Assembly: GCA_002714125.1 (NCBI GenBank)
Contig: PAWP01000055.1
Coordinates: 37,936 to 42,963, forward strand
Source: Gammaproteobacteria bacterium
Lineage (GTDB): Bacteria; Pseudomonadota; Gammaproteobacteria; Pseudomonadales; Azotimanducaceae_A
Length of the DNA: 5,028 nt
Direction of reading: 5' to 3'
The translations under genes and the position numbers were made by a program. Below, piece by piece: positions 1-5,028 of the stretch (its first letter is position 1; the number at the start of each line of letters is the position of its first letter). Below the pieces are notes generated by a model. That model was not told where the DNA came from and ran no database searches. It saw nothing but the letters and a program-made list of their open reading frames with translations.

Positions 1-2
1 CC

Positions 3-257
3 AAGGTTGAAGAAAGCTTCTTCGAGTTCATGCTGAATGCGCTACGCCTGACCGGTGGATTTACCCGGGAGCTTTACGTAGAGCGCACCGGGGATAGCGG
101 GCCAACGCTGGAGGTGTTTGTGACTGCTGCAATAGCAGGCGGTCTGCTGGCAGAACTGCCTACCGGAGAATCTGAAGCAGGGTGGCAGCCTACAGAGCTC
201 GGATTGCGCTTCCTCAATGACCTCCAGCTGCTGGCGGCCGAGCATGGGGCAGCCTGA
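3..257 (+). CDS. hemW: HemW, radical SAM heme chaperone / coproporphyrinogen III oxidase-like protein (C-terminal part, 5' end outside window)
   Basis: Only the last 84 codons are present; the frame is open to the left edge, so the radical SAM core with its CxxxCxxC cluster site cannot be seen. The visible part matches the conserved HemW C-terminal domain: FFEFMLNALRLTGGF at the start, a central helix-rich segment, then GWQPTELGLRFLND near the end. The EFMLNALRL and FLND signatures are characteristic of this family (formerly called oxygen-independent coproporphyrinogen III oxidase-like, YggW). HemW is cytoplasmic, binds heme and an iron-sulfur cluster, and is thought to deliver heme to target proteins rather than make porphyrin. 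The gene ends in TGA at 255-257, inside the oppositely oriented trmB frame, so the two genes are convergent with a 44-bp coding overlap. The identity rests on the C-terminal domain only. Confidence 0.9.
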   Translation, partial: KVEESFFEFMLNALRLTGGFTRELYVERTGDSGPTLEVFVTAAIAGGLLAELPTGESEAGWQPTELGLRFLNDLQLLAAEHGAA

Positions 258-903
258 ACGCAAATTCCGTAATCGAATGGCCGAGACGCAGTCCGCGTCG
301 CTCGTATTTTGTTGTGACTCGTGTGGGAGGGGCCACCGGTCTTAGCTCCGGAAACTCTGCCAATACCGCCTCGATCGATTTAGCATAGGGCGCCCAGTCC
401 GTCACCACATGCAACACCCCACCGGGTGCGATGCGGTCGATAGCCGCCTGCACAAATGCCGGCTGGATAAGGCGACGTTTGTGATGACGCTTCTTCGGCC
501 ACGGGTCCGGAAAAAACACTTGTACGACTTCCACCGAAGAAGCCGGCAAGCCGGCCAGGACCGTGTGCACATCCGCCACTGCAACCCGCAGGTTTATAAG
601 CCCCGCAGCTCCCGCCAGACCAAGCAGGTGACCAACCCCAGGTCGGTGCACTTCGACCCCAAGGAAATTACGGTCCGGTTCCAGCTGTGCAGTCTCGAAA
701 AGGCTGTCACCCATCCCGAATCCCACTTCCACTACGAGCGGGGCGCTACGCCCAAAGACGGTCGAAAGTTCGGTGCCAGGCTCAAATCCAAGCTGTGGCC
801 AGTGCCGTTCGAGATTGCGACGCTGCGAAGGGGTAAAGCGGCCTTCACGGATGACAAAACTGCGGACGCGCCTAGGGTGATCCGAGCGGGATTCCTGAGA
901 CAT
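214..903 (-). CDS. trmB: tRNA (guanine-N7-)-methyltransferase TrmB
   Basis: This 229-residue protein transfers a methyl group from S-adenosylmethionine to N7 of G46 in the variable loop of tRNAs, in the cytoplasm. All family landmarks are present: RSFVIREGR at 14-22, the SAM-binding motif EVGFGMGD at 59-66, GVEVHRPGVG at 82-91, the signature FFPDPWPKKRHHKRR at 130-144, VTDW at 167-170, and TKYERRGLRLGH at 198-209. The length is close to the usual 210-240. The ATG at 903 lies 17 bp after the rpoH stop and has no clear Shine-Dalgarno sequence, so it is probably expressed from the rpoH transcript. The family core normally ends soon after RLGH plus a short strand; here residues from about 217 on (a Pro/Ala/Gly-rich tail) run antisense through the hemW 3' end. 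Identity is very secure. Confidence 0.97.
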   Translation of the reverse strand: MSQESRSDHPRRVRSFVIREGRFTPSQRRNLERHWPQLGFEPGTELSTVFGRSAPLVVEVGFGMGDSLFETAQLEPDRNFLGVEVHRPGVGHLLGLAGAAGLINLRVAVADVHTVLAGLPASSVEVVQVFFPDPWPKKRHHKRRLIQPAFVQAAIDRIAPGGVLHVVTDWAPYAKSIEAVLAEFPELRPVAPPTRVTTKYERRGLRLGHSITEFAFRLPHARPPAAGGH

Positions 904-920
904 GTCGAATCGTGCCGGCG

Positions 921-1775
921 TTACTCTTCAGCGCCCGCGTTCTTACGCATCTTGCGTAACGCGTTCTGTTCGAGTTGGCGCACACGCTCAGCGGAGATTC
1001 CGTATTCTGAGGCCAGGACCTGCAGCGTGGTTTTCTTTTCAGTAAGCCAACGCCGGGTGACAATATCGCGAGCACGAGCATCGAGTACATCGAGCGCCTG
1101 TTCCAACATCGCGCGGCCGGCCAGATCACCACGCTCGATCTCGGCGATCGAGGCTGGATCGGCACCCGCATCTTCGAGATACCGGGCAGGCGCGGCAAAG
1201 TCCTCACTCATATCGGGTGCGCCATCAAATGCCTCATCAATGGCAGCGAGACGGCCTTCCATCTGCCGAACCAGATCTGGCTCGACCCCCAGGTCGGCAG
1301 CGACTCGATCAATCTCCCGCTGATTCATCCAGCCGAGCCGGGGCTTGGCAGAGCGCAGGTTGAAAAACAGCTTGCGCTGCCCCTTGGTGGTGGCTACTTT
1401 CACAATCCGCCAATTCCGGAGAATGAACTCGTGCATCTCAGCCTTGATCCAGTGCACGGCGAAGGAAACAAGACGTACTCCAAAGGTCGGATCAAACCTC
1501 CGTACCGCCTTCATCAGACCGACATTGCCTTCCTGAATGAGATCCGCCTCGGGAAGACCATAGCCGGAATATGACTTCGCGACGTAGACAACAAACCGCA
1601 GGTGCGCGAGCACCAGTTCCCGCGCCGCGCCTACGTCATCCTCATAGTGCAACCGCTGGGCAAGCTCCCGTTCCCGCTCGACCGTAAGCATCGGGATATT
1701 GTTGACTGCTTGGATATAGCCGCCGAGGTCTGCCCCGGGCGACATCCAGTCGGCTGCAACAAGCTGATGGGTCAT
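921..1775 (-). CDS. rpoH: RNA polymerase sigma-32 factor (heat-shock sigma factor RpoH)
   Basis: RpoH directs RNA polymerase to heat-shock promoters (chaperones, proteases). With the ATG at 1775 the protein has 284 residues, the length I recall for E. coli and Pseudomonas RpoH, and starts MTHQLV. Region 2 is strongly conserved: [18 protein letters not shown] (58-75), [17 protein letters not shown] (78-94) and [24 protein letters not shown]. The RpoH-specific box QRKLFFNLR is intact at 133-141. Region 4 ends with the helix-turn-helix [20 protein letters not shown]. Positions equivalent to the E. coli region 2.1 chaperone/FtsH control segment are conservatively retained. The frame also opens at an ATG at 1832, which would add 19 non-conserved residues; family length favours 1775, but neither start has a good ribosome-binding site. 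Stop is TAA at 921-923, with trmB 17 bp downstream. Transcription probably begins in the gap after ftsX. Confidence 0.96.
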   Translation of the reverse strand: MTHQLVAADWMSPGADLGGYIQAVNNIPMLTVERERELAQRLHYEDDVGAARELVLAHLRFVVYVAKSYSGYGLPEADLIQEGNVGLMKAVRRFDPTFGVRLVSFAVHWIKAEMHEFILRNWRIVKVATTKGQRKLFFNLRSAKPRLGWMNQREIDRVAADLGVEPDLVRQMEGRLAAIDEAFDGAPDMSEDFAAPARYLEDAGADPASIAEIERGDLAGRAMLEQALDVLDARARDIVTRRWLTEKKTTLQVLASEYGISAERVRQLEQNALRKMRKNAGAEE

Positions 1776-1784
1776 TAGCTGGTC
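1758..1784 (-). promoter_or_regulatory. Imperfect hairpin enclosing the preferred rpoH start codon (candidate RNA thermometer)
   Basis: In the rpoH mRNA sense, the arms AGCUAAUG (1780-1773) and CAUCAGCU (1769-1762) pair at 7 of 8 positions around a three-base ACC loop. The initiation AUG (1775-1773) is fully paired with the CAU of codon 3. After a C/U mismatch the stem can extend by three more pairs, one a G-U, which takes in part of the weak GGA element upstream of the start. A stem with interspersed mismatches covering the start region is what RNA thermometers look like, and E. coli rpoH translation is known to be opened by heat through mRNA structure around its start. The pairing is read directly from the sequence; the thermosensor role is inference. 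Confidence 0.4.
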
Positions 1785-1848
1785 CGTCTGTGGCGCTTCG
1801 CGGTTCGTCGTAACCCCCGCGACAGCCCACATTCAGTTATGGAATCTC

Positions 1849-1865
1849 CGTGGCTCTGAGCCACG
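1849..1865. repeat. Perfect 8-1-8 palindrome in the rpoH leader
   Basis: CGTGGCTC (1849-1856) and GAGCCACG (1858-1865) are exact reverse complements around a single T at 1857. The element lies 16 bp upstream of the ATG at 1832 and 73 bp upstream of the preferred start at 1775. No T-tract follows on either strand, so it does not look like an intrinsic terminator. As RNA it would form a six-pair CGUGGC/GCCACG stem with a UCAGA loop. Its 3' arm directly abuts the only GGAG-like sequence ahead of the 1832 start. As DNA it would sit close to +1 of the more downstream promoter candidate, a normal operator position. Operator or leader hairpin cannot be decided from sequence. Confidence 0.5.
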
Positions 1866-1866
1866 A

Positions 1867-1915
1867 CCTATAGAATAGACGCGGTAACTATACAACTGGA
1901 TTAAGCTGCTGGAAC
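1867..1915 (-). promoter_or_regulatory. Candidate sigma-70-type promoters for rpoH-trmB
   Basis: Two overlapping candidates read toward rpoH. The first has -35 GTTCCA (1915-1910), a 17-bp spacer and -10 TATAGT (1892-1887), with 3/6 and 5/6 consensus matches. The second has -35 TTGTAT (1895-1890), a 17-bp spacer and -10 TATAGG (1872-1867), with 3/6 and 4/6 matches. Both lie just after the terminator-like T-tract and before the palindrome at 1849-1865. The -35 elements are weak, so an activator or a different sigma factor may be involved. I looked for a sigma-E type GAACTT/TCTGA pair in this gap and saw none on this strand. Confidence 0.3.
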
Positions 1916-1985
1916 AAAAAGGGCGCGTATCTTACACCAACCTGGCGAAGATCGGCAGTCCCCCGCCAGCGCCGCATATACGCGC
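1916..1985 (-). terminator. Terminator-like nested inverted repeat with T-tract after ftsX
   Basis: Reading with the fts operon, GCGCGTAT (1985-1978) pairs with ATACGCGC (1930-1923), an exact 8-bp outer stem. Inside it, CTGGCG (1969-1964) pairs with CGCCAG (1947-1942). The outer stem is followed by CC and then five T residues (1920-1916). It starts about 35 bp after the ftsX stop and ends just before the rpoH promoter candidates, a sensible place to end the ftsY-ftsE-ftsX transcript. The 47-base distance between the outer arms is long for an intrinsic terminator, and two C residues separate stem and T-tract, so efficiency may be poor and some read-through into rpoH is possible. Confidence 0.4.
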
Positions 1986-2019
1986 TTGATTGCGAGTGCT
2001 TACTTACTTGGAAGCCCGG

Positions 2020-2973
2020 CTAGCCTGGCTCAATTTGACTCAAGTGCCGGTTAACGGCCAGCCATCCGCCAAGCACCCCAAGAGCGGTGCCCACTCCAAT
2101 CAAGCCCACGACGCCCACCGCACCGAGCCCTGTGACCGCAAACGCGCTGCCATATGCACCCAGTACCGCCTCGATGGGACCCTGCAGCCAAAAGAGGCTG
2201 AATTCTACAAGTAACACCGCGGCCACGGCGCCACCTACGCCATACCAAAACCCCAGATAAAGAAAGGGGCGCCGCACAAAGGCATCCGTACCTCCCACCA
2301 GCTTCACTACCTCAATCTCCGTACGCCGGCTTTCAATCGCCAACCGAATGGTGTTACCGGTGATTAGAAAGACGCCCATCGCGAAGAAAAGCGCCATCCA
2401 GCTGACAATGCTCTCTACAAGCTCCACCAGCAGCCGTAGGCGCTGTACCCAAGCGAGATCTACCAGGACGTTGTCGACCCGGCTGTCCGCCTCGTAACGA
2501 GCCACAAGGGGTTCCACCGCACCCGCATCGGGTGTCACAACAATCACCGCGGGCAACGGATTATGGTCCAGAGTCTGCAGCACACCCTTGAATTCCGAGC
2601 GTTGCTCAAAGTCTGCGAGGGCATCGGCCGCACTGATGTATCGCGCCGTCGCGACAGCAGGTTCCGCCGAGATCTCCGCAAGCATTGCCTCACCCACAGC
2701 TCGCGTACTGTCCAGCAGGAACAACGTGATGCGGGGCTTACCGCCAAACCCGGCTGACACCGACGAGACGTTGCCTAACAGGACATACATCATTGCCGGC
2801 AACGCGAGTGCAATGCCTATGACAAGCCAGGTGAGCAAGCTGTTCAGCCAGGCGGCAAGCAACCGCCCGAGACTGTCCGCCGCTACACTACGATGATGTC
2901 GCACCCAAGCTGCAAGGTTCCCACCTGCGCTTGCCTCAACGACGGTTGCCTGGGCGGAGCGACCTTCACTCAT
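2020..2973 (-). CDS. ftsX: Cell division protein FtsX (permease-like subunit of FtsEX)
   Basis: FtsX is the inner-membrane partner of the ATPase FtsE. The complex sits at the septum, supports divisome assembly and, through its periplasmic domain, activates peptidoglycan amidase regulators such as EnvC. This 317-residue protein shows the family topology: a cytoplasmic N-terminus of about 45 residues, TM1 around 46-66 (LLTWLVIGIALALP), a periplasmic domain of roughly 120 residues that includes FLLDSTRAVGEAML and ISAADALADFEQRSEF, TM2 around 190-210 (MALFFAMGVFLITGNTIRL), then the cytoplasmic loop ESRRTEIEVVKLVGG typical of FtsX, TM3 (GVGGAVAAVLLVEF) and TM4 (GAVGVVGLIGVGTALG). The ATG at 2973 overlaps the ftsE stop in ATGA, so translation is probably coupled. 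The stop is TAG at 2020-2022, and a terminator-like structure follows. Confidence 0.96.
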   Translation of the reverse strand: MSEGRSAQATVVEASAGGNLAAWVRHHRSVAADSLGRLLAAWLNSLLTWLVIGIALALPAMMYVLLGNVSSVSAGFGGKPRITLFLLDSTRAVGEAMLAEISAEPAVATARYISAADALADFEQRSEFKGVLQTLDHNPLPAVIVVTPDAGAVEPLVARYEADSRVDNVLVDLAWVQRLRLLVELVESIVSWMALFFAMGVFLITGNTIRLAIESRRTEIEVVKLVGGTDAFVRRPFLYLGFWYGVGGAVAAVLLVEFSLFWLQGPIEAVLGAYGSAFAVTGLGAVGVVGLIGVGTALGVLGGWLAVNRHLSQIEPG

Positions 2974-3665
2974 TTTGATCCCGTCTCCAATGAACTCACG
3001 CCATCGGGTCCGGAACCCACTAGTCGCCCATCAACCAAGGTCAGCACGCGCTGACCCATCGACTCAACCAGTGCATGGTCGTGGGTTGCGATGAGGATAG
3101 TGACGCCCACCTGATTGAACTCGCGGAACGTATGCATGATCTCGGCAGACAGGGCCGGATCAAGATTCCCCGTGGGTTCATCCGCCAACAGCACGGGCGG
3201 CCGATTGGCCACCGCGCGGGCAATGCCCACCCGTTGTTGCTCGCCGCCTGAGAGTGCACCCGGCATCTCCCTTTCACGATCTTCAAGATGAACCTTGGTC
3301 AACGCCGCTCGCACTCGGCGCCCTACTTCTCGCGGCGTGTAGCCGGCAATCACAAGTGGCAGCGCAACATTGGCATAAACCGTGCGATCAGCGAGCAGCT
3401 GATGATTCTGGAAAACAACACCTACGCTCCGGCGCAACGCCGGTATCTGACCCCGGCGCAAACGACCAAGGTTCACACCGCCGACAAACACCTGACCGCG
3501 GCTCGGACGCTCCATCAGCATGATGAGCTTCAAGAGTGTGCTCTTGCCGGCCCCCGAGTGTCCGGTCAGAAACGCCATCTCTCCAGATGCCAGCTCGAAG
3601 CTGACCCCTTTCAGAGCTTCTCCGCCGCCCGCGTAACGTTTCCTAACAGTATCGAAGCGGATCAT
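2970..3665 (-). CDS. ftsE: Cell division ATP-binding protein FtsE
   Basis: FtsE is the cytoplasmic ABC-type ATPase that binds FtsX and drives its control of septal cell-wall hydrolysis. The 231 residues hold a complete nucleotide-binding domain: Walker [10 protein letters not shown] at 35-43, Q-loop VVFQNHQLL with Gln86, ABC signature LSGGEQQRV at 138-146, Walker B VLLADEP with Glu163, D-loop NLD at 167-169, and the switch histidine in ATHD at 193-196. [14 protein letters not shown] and FQNHQLL are typical of FtsE rather than of LolD or MacB ATPases, and the position between ftsY and ftsX settles the assignment. The ATG at 3665 overlaps the ftsY stop in ATGA, and the stop overlaps the ftsX start the same way. 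This supports strict co-expression from the ftsY promoter with translational coupling. No odd residues are visible. Confidence 0.98.
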   Translation of the reverse strand: MIRFDTVRKRYAGGGEALKGVSFELASGEMAFLTGHSGAGKSTLLKLIMLMERPSRGQVFVGGVNLGRLRRGQIPALRRSVGVVFQNHQLLADRTVYANVALPLVIAGYTPREVGRRVRAALTKVHLEDREREMPGALSGGEQQRVGIARAVANRPPVLLADEPTGNLDPALSAEIMHTFREFNQVGVTILIATHDHALVESMGQRVLTLVDGRLVGSGPDGVSSLETGSK

Positions 3666-4603
3666 GAACTGAGCAACGCCTCAACAAATTCCTCTGCGAC
3701 AAAATCGCGTAGATCCTCTATCTGCTCACCAACACCCACAAAGCGTACCGGTACAGGTGTCTCCGCAGCGATAGCGAAGATCACCCCACCCTTGGCAGTG
3801 CCGTCCAGCTTAGTGAGCGCCAGTCCGCTTACTGGCACCACCGCGCTGAATTCGCGTACCTGCACGAGGGCGTTCTGCCCGGTGCCGCCGTCTAGTACCA
3901 GCAGCACCTCGTGTGGAGCGGATTCATCCAGCTTGCGCATCACGCGCACGATCTTCTCAAGCTCTGCCATGAGGTTGACTTTGCTTTGCAGGCGCCCGGC
4001 GGTGTCCGCAATGAGCACATCAACAGCACGAGCCTGGGCTGATTCAATCGCGTCAAATATCACTGACGCACTGTCAGCGCCGGTATGCTGTGCAACGACC
4101 GGTACGTCGTTGCGCTCACCCCAGACCTGCAGCTGCTCAACAGCCGCCGCTCGGAAAGTATCGCCTGCAGCAAGCATGACCTTCTGACCATGTCCCTTAA
4201 GGCGTTTGGCCAGCTTGCCTATCGTGGTGGTTTTACCAACGCCGTTGACGCCGACAACCAGCACAACATATGGCTTCTTGTCCAGATCGGGTTTAAAAGG
4301 CGCCTCGCAGGGCGCAAGCAGCCCGGTGAGCTCCTGAGTCAGCCCTTTGTGCAGCGCTTCGGCATCATCAAGTTCCTTGCGCCGCATCCGTTCGGTCAGG
4401 GCGTCGATGATGTTTGTAGTCGCTGTAACACCCACATCAGCAGTCAGGAGAATTGTCTCCAGATCGTCCATCAGCTCAGCGTCGATGACCTTTCGGCCGC
4501 GCAGCAATACATCGAACTTGTTCCGGGTCTTTGCCAAGCCCGCTTTTATCCGCCCGAAGAAGCCAGGCTTGCCTTCATCCGGCTGTTTTGATTCATTGGC
4601 CAA
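3662..4603 (-). CDS. ftsY: Signal recognition particle receptor FtsY (SRP GTPase), short form with TTG start
   Basis: FtsY is the membrane-associated receptor that docks SRP-bound ribosomes to the translocon, both partners hydrolysing GTP. This 313-residue version contains the NG core: a helical N domain (about 40-100) and a G domain with G1 GVNGVGKTTT at 118-127, DTFRAAAVEQL at 148-158, DTAGR at 200-204, NLMAEL at 210-215, GTGQNAL at 240-246, TKLDG at 264-268 and GVGEQIEDL at 290-298. The basic, aromatic stretch GFFGRIKAGLAKTR at 14-27 fits the membrane-targeting helix. The long acidic A domain of E. coli FtsY (about 497 residues) is absent. The first codon is TTG at 4603-4601; an in-frame TAG two codons before it excludes an earlier start, and the next in-frame ATG is residue 45, which would delete the targeting helix. 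A weak GGGA lies upstream. It is the first gene of ftsY-ftsE-ftsX. Confidence 0.97.
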   Translation of the reverse strand: MANESKQPDEGKPGFFGRIKAGLAKTRNKFDVLLRGRKVIDAELMDDLETILLTADVGVTATTNIIDALTERMRRKELDDAEALHKGLTQELTGLLAPCEAPFKPDLDKKPYVVLVVGVNGVGKTTTIGKLAKRLKGHGQKVMLAAGDTFRAAAVEQLQVWGERNDVPVVAQHTGADSASVIFDAIESAQARAVDVLIADTAGRLQSKVNLMAELEKIVRVMRKLDESAPHEVLLVLDGGTGQNALVQVREFSAVVPVSGLALTKLDGTAKGGVIFAIAAETPVPVRFVGVGEQIEDLRDFVAEEFVEALLSS

Positions 4604-4630
4604 CGACTAATTCCCGGTTACACCACGCTT

Positions 4631-5028
4631 ATGAGCCCACGCCCGCAGGAGAGGAGTATCCGGATTATCGGGGGAAACTGGCGAGGTCGCAAAATCTCTT
4701 TTGCCAAACGGGACCCGATCCGACCCACACCTGCCCGAATACGCGAAACAATCTTCAGCTGGTTGCAGGCAGATATTGTCGGGGCCAGCACGCTTGAGCT
4801 GTTTGGCGGTAGCGGCGTGCTCTCCTTCGAAGCGCTGTCCCGTGGCGCTGCTCGCGCAGACGTGGTCGAACTGGATCGCGCAATTGCGCGCCAGATCAGC
4901 GAAGAGCAAGCGCGGTTGAACGCATCTAGGCTGAACGTCCATAGCGCCGACGCCATGGCCTGGCTTGCGGATAACACGAGTACCTGGGACATTGCTTTTG
5001 TCGATCCGCCTTTTGGCGCTGACCTGGT
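4631..5028 (+). CDS. rsmD: 16S rRNA (guanine(966)-N(2))-methyltransferase RsmD (N-terminal part, runs off the right edge)
   Basis: RsmD methylates N2 of G966 in 16S rRNA during 30S assembly, using S-adenosylmethionine. The frame stays open from the ATG at 4631 to the window end, giving 132 complete codons of a protein usually near 190-200 residues. Family motifs appear in order: RIIGGNWRGRKI at 11-22, IRPTPARIRETIFSWL at 30-45, the SAM-binding motif I LELFGGSGVLSFEALSRGA at 55-73, VVELD at 78-82, and the catalytic motif IV as FVDPPF at 123-128. Motif I has Gly where most relatives have Ala (FAGSG). The ten residues before RIIGG resemble the short N-terminal extension of E. coli RsmD and support this ATG, although no Shine-Dalgarno sequence precedes it. 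The gene diverges from ftsY across 27 bp, the usual rsmD/ftsY arrangement in Gammaproteobacteria. Confidence 0.95.
   Translation, partial: MSPRPQERSIRIIGGNWRGRKISFAKRDPIRPTPARIRETIFSWLQADIVGASTLELFGGSGVLSFEALSRGAARADVVELDRAIARQISEEQARLNASRLNVHSADAMAWLADNTSTWDIAFVDPPFGADL
4664..4692 (-). promoter_or_regulatory. Candidate sigma-70 promoter for ftsY-ftsE-ftsX inside rsmD
   Basis: On the minus strand TTGCGA (4692-4687) and GATAAT (4669-4664) are separated by exactly 17 bp, matching the -35 and -10 consensus at 4/6 and 5/6. Transcription would begin near 4657 and give a leader of about 54 nt to the ftsY TTG. The element lies within codons 12-21 of rsmD on the other strand, which fits the short 27-bp gap between the divergent starts. 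It is the best promoter match I found in the window, but it has not been tested against chance occurrence. Confidence 0.45.

Noticed and set aside
548..568. Direct repeat of GCCGGC-type words within trmB
   Set aside because: It encodes part of a normal GLPASS segment of the TrmB protein and reflects GC-rich codon use, not a mobile or recombination site.
409..1323. A 304-codon open frame on the plus strand, antisense to trmB and rpoH
   Set aside because: It runs across two certain genes and their junction, its translation is rich in Ser and Arg with no recognisable domain, and no ribosome-binding site precedes it. Such shadow frames are common opposite GC-rich genes.
1999..2010. Short tandem repeat CTTACTTACTTG just after ftsX
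   Set aside because: Fewer than three copies of a 4-bp unit; this is expected by chance and has no link to a known element.
1833..2019. Possible small RNA or small protein gene in the ftsX-rpoH gap
   Set aside because: No open frame with a ribosome-binding site lies within it, and the visible elements are better explained as the terminator, promoter and leader of the flanking genes.
1990..2214. A 74-codon plus-strand frame starting in the gap after ftsX
   Set aside because: Most of it is antisense to the ftsX C-terminal membrane segments, with no ribosome-binding site and no recognisable protein features.
3288..4187. A 299-codon open frame on the plus strand, antisense to ftsE and ftsY
   Set aside because: It crosses the ftsE/ftsY junction, is Ser/Thr/Arg-rich and has no domain. 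Both genes beneath it have complete family motifs, so this is a compositional shadow.
1..5028. A previously undescribed defence, mobile or biosynthetic system
   Set aside because: Every substantial coding region is a recognised housekeeping gene in a conserved order. No integrase, transposase, toxin-antitoxin pair, CRISPR repeat, tRNA or attachment-site-like repeat was seen.

Overview
The window carries a compact housekeeping block typical of Gammaproteobacteria. The order is hemW(end)> <trmB <rpoH <ftsX <ftsE <ftsY rsmD>(start). The ftsY-ftsE-ftsX-rpoH order with a divergent rsmD, the 284-residue sigma-32 with an intact RpoH box, and moderately high GC by eye all point to that class; the genus cannot be read from the sequence. 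From recollection, Pseudomonas relatives have the same landmarks but with thiamine and transglycosylase genes between rpoH and trmB. Here trmB follows rpoH directly.

Layout. Positions 3-257 (+) encode the C-terminal end of HemW. It converges with trmB (214-903, -), and the two coding 3' ends overlap by 44 bp. rpoH (preferred start 1775, end 921) lies 17 bp upstream of trmB and is probably co-transcribed with it. The only sizeable non-coding stretch, about 187 bp between ftsX and the longest rpoH frame (1833-2019), holds a terminator-like nested inverted repeat, two overlapping candidate sigma-70 promoters and a perfect 8-1-8 palindrome. ftsY-ftsE-ftsX (4603 to 2020, -) form a tight operon with ATGA stop/start overlaps at both junctions. 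ftsY starts with TTG. rsmD (4631 onward, +) diverges from ftsY across only 27 bp, and the best candidate ftsY promoter lies inside the rsmD coding region.

Functions. FtsY docks SRP-ribosome complexes at the membrane. FtsE and FtsX form the division-associated ABC-type complex that controls septal peptidoglycan hydrolysis. RpoH is the heat-shock sigma factor, TrmB and RsmD methylate tRNA and 16S rRNA, and HemW is a heme-related radical SAM protein. No mobile element, CRISPR array, RNA gene or novel multigene system is visible.

The most interesting signals are regulatory. The preferred rpoH start codon sits inside an imperfect hairpin (1758-1784) that resembles an RNA thermometer. A perfect palindrome lies in the rpoH leader, next to the candidate promoters and a weak upstream ribosome-binding site.
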